Of a stretch of 64,000 bases of DNA, positions 61,563 to 64,000 are shown in pieces. Numbering within the stretch: position 1 is the first letter of the stretch; every line of letters starts with the position of its first letter. Under the pieces are notes generated by a model. It did no database searches, was not told the origin of the DNA, and saw only the letters and a list, made by a program, of their open reading frames with translations. The stretch comes from Icerya purchasi. Its lineage: Eukaryota > Arthropoda > Insecta > Hemiptera > Monophlebidae. Both the position numbers and the translations under genes were made by a program. The stretch is taken from assembly GCA_039619475.1 (NCBI GenBank), contig CM077115.1, forward strand, positions 157,145,774 through 157,209,773, in the 5' to 3' direction.

Positions 61563-61820
61563 TATCAGAAGGATGTGTGTGTTTTGGGTATGTGCTAGCG
61601 CGCATGTGTATATGTAATATAAATATTTGCGATTAAGTTATTACGGCAATTATTTACCAGTTATGAAATTTAAAGTTAAATATAATGATTAATTAATTTT
61701 TAATATTTTCACAATTTTTAAAGAAGCACTCATTGTTAAACGCATAAATTTAAATTGAATAATTTTGAATTTCTTATCCGAAATGTTAAAAAAACATCTG
61801 CTTCTAACAGTCCACATTGA

Positions 61821-61826
61821 AATAAA
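61821..61826 (+). promoter_or_regulatory. Candidate polyadenylation signal AATAAA
   Basis: An AATAAA hexamer about 260 bases after the cyclase stop codon, just before a TA microsatellite. It is the first canonical signal after the stop. In DNA this AT-rich such hexamers arise by chance, so the assignment is tentative. Confidence 0.3.
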
Positions 61827-61830
61827 TAGT

Positions 61831-61853
61831 GTATATATATATATATATATATA
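61831..61853. repeat. (TA)n microsatellite
   Basis: About eleven TA units in the 3' flank of the guanylyl cyclase gene. Confidence 0.9.
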
Positions 61854-61955
61854 TAACTCGGCCATTTTGGCCTCGCAAGGGGCTATGCCCCTTGACCCCT
61901 CTTGCTTTTATTTACGTCTCTTTCTCTTCTATACTTTGTATAAAATGATCAAAAT

Positions 61956-62222
61956 TTACAACGTAATTCTTACTGGCATCAACACAAAAAGAAAAACAAA
62001 ACATATTCTCAAAAATCCTATCCTAACATTTAACTTTCATTACATAAAATTAAGATATTGTTTCATAACATATTTCGTTACATAAAATTGTGACATTTTT
62101 TTAAATAACAATAACAAAAATCCTATAAAATATAACAAACGTTACATAAAATTGGGACATTTTGCGTTACATAAAATTGGGACATTTTTTCGAATGGGGG
62201 TAGCCTAAGAATTACGTTGTAA
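61956..62222. repeat. Inverted-repeat-bounded unit containing a short tandem array
   Basis: A 17-base perfect inverted repeat (61956-61972 and 62206-62222, TTACAACGTAATTCTTA) bounds about 267 bp. Within it GTTACATAAAATTG.GACATT occurs about three times plus one diverged copy (62037-62190). Just before it lies a GC-rich hairpin, AAGGGGCTATGCCCCTT near 61878. No coding. Confidence 0.6.
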
Positions 62223-62250
62223 TTAATATATACGTATATATATATATATA

Positions 62251-64000
62251 GCATCCGTTACTATTTCTAAACTACAAAAATTTCGCACAAACCAGTTTAA
62301 TATGCTGACAACAGAGAGCAGGATTACAGATAATTGTCTCGTTAACTTTAATAAGTTGAATCTTGAATCGATTGAAGCTTACAAACATCATGGATCATAG
62401 TTTAAAATTCTAAACATTTCAAATAACACTGAAAGCACTAAAATCTTTCATTTCATAAACTAATTTACCAACTTTATAACCACCGCATTTATTAATTTCA
62501 ATCAAGTTATCGTGGAAAAAAGATAGTTTTTTTTTGGGAAATTAATAAACCCCGAAATTATAAACAAAAATGCAAGAAAAAACGGGCTGTCGCAATTTTT
62601 CAGGATGAAAAAATATTCGCTGTTGCACTGAAATTAGAATAAAGTTTGATTTTAATTAATATTTCGAAGAAAAATAATAAAATTTCCATTAAAAATGCCA
62701 TTGTAAACAGAAACTAATAAAATTAGTAGGTCATTTATGATGTTTTTTTAAACTTTTTGCGAACATAATTTTTGATTAAATACAATTTTCATACAATTCA
62801 TTCCAAAAATTATATATATTACTTCAAAATGAAGAACGTCTTTTCCTACAATTAAATATTGTTTAAATAGCAATAAAAAATACTAATGTCTTGCATTTAG
62901 GTATAACTGAGATTTTAACTTTCATTCTCCCTTGTTACGTTATATTTGTTTGTATTACATAAAATGTCTACTATTGATTGTCTGGCCTTTCTTCGTTCTT
63001 TAACCATATTTTAATTATTTCAGTGATAATTTTCAGGAGCAACCTTTCTCGCTACATACGGAATAAATTTCAAAAAATTCTTTTTACAATGAAAGTAACA
63101 CTATTACAACTTTATAGTTTAAAGTTAAAATTTAGCTTTCATTGCACAATTTACAAAATATATACTATTCGTTTCGTAGTTGATTTAATTTTTGTAATCG
63201 TTTTTATTTTCTTCTTTTTGCTTATAATAATTGCATACACTAAAATAAAATCAACAATTAATTCGGTATATTTTTTTATGTGCGCGTAATTATAATCAAT
63301 TAGATGGAAAATAAAGATTTCATCCGTCAAAGTCGAATAATCCAGCATAAAACGTGCATGCATGAGATTAACAGCACGCGCCATTGAAATAAAGAAAAAG
63401 GTAAGAGAACAAAACGGAGACTTTGAAACTTTAATCTTTACCGACCTAACTGTAATTGACGTATCGTTACATTTACAAGATTATTACACTGAAAAGTTCA
63501 AGTTCATCATTATAACAACAAATTCGTTTTTCAAGCAAATGGTAACATATAACAGCTCCTAATATTTGGCAAACTCCAAAATGTAGATTAATAATTGAAA
63601 TCCCCGTAAAAAATGGATCGATATGCAAATTATCAAAGCAGCGAAAAAATTGTTCAGATTTTATGTTTTAAATGGTAAAAAGGATTAATGCTATAGCTCA
63701 AATTACACTGTCAACCCCATTGTAATAATTAAAGCCTAAATATAATCTGTAAACCCGTTTAAAATTTTGAAATAACCCCAACACTTGATATCGAACTAAC
63801 ATAGGCTTTATTATTTTTAATTTTAATTGTAATTTAGTTATAAAATATTGATACTCATAAAATGCATTTCATCAATAACGGTTGTAATCAATTATCTAAA
63901 ACTGGTCGTATTCCTTTGATCATACTTTGTGTCACAGTTTATGAGAAGAAAAATTGTTCTTGTTAGAAAGATCGCTATTTGTCGGGAAGAAAACTGTATT
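62251..64000. other. 3' flank, nothing recognised
   Basis: AT-rich. Frames at 62978-63289 and 63362-63562 have no family features. AATAAA hexamers occur (for example at 63310) but cannot be tied to a transcript. Confidence 0.4.

Overview
The window is arthropod-like, most probably insect, nuclear DNA: AT-rich, with large introns, GT-AG splice sites, and many non-LTR retrotransposons, mariners and hAT elements. The order or species cannot be named from the sequence alone. The only host gene I can support is a membrane receptor guanylyl cyclase of the natriuretic-peptide-receptor (NPR1/NPR2-like) family on the + strand. Fourteen exons between 4472 and 61562 encode the membrane span, the pseudokinase (kinase homology) domain, the dimerisation coiled coil, the complete cyclase catalytic domain and a short C-terminal tail, ending at a TAA stop. 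All intron phases agree, giving 633 codons with no frame break. The extracellular ligand-binding domain and the start codon were not found and are probably upstream of the window.

Layout: 1-4471 is AT-rich DNA with two small palindromic repeats, a minisatellite and a LINE fragment. 4472-12862 holds the membrane-span and juxtamembrane exons, with LINE copies in the introns. 12863-25380 is a 12.5 kb intron with two mariner relics, a foldback MITE and several LINE tails. 25381-25770 holds two kinase-lobe exons separated by a 135-bp intron. 25771-39523 is a 13.8 kb intron with a nearly intact mariner, two nested hAT elements and LINE fragments. 39524-40756 has three clustered exons ending the pseudokinase. 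40757-48359 contains an inverted mariner duplication split by a Jockey-like LINE, and a PIF/Harbinger MITE. 48360-61562 carries the linker and catalytic exons with more LINE and RTE fragments between them. 61563-64000 is 3' flank without recognisable genes.

The exons act together as one protein: a ligand-gated enzyme converting GTP to cGMP at the plasma membrane. The cyclase residues needed for metal binding, guanine recognition and catalysis are all visible. The pseudokinase has lost the HRD catalytic motif, as is normal for the family. Almost all other recognisable coding signal is from dead mobile elements. Several are nested, and target-site duplications give an order of insertion. I found no RNA gene, CRISPR array or prokaryotic system.
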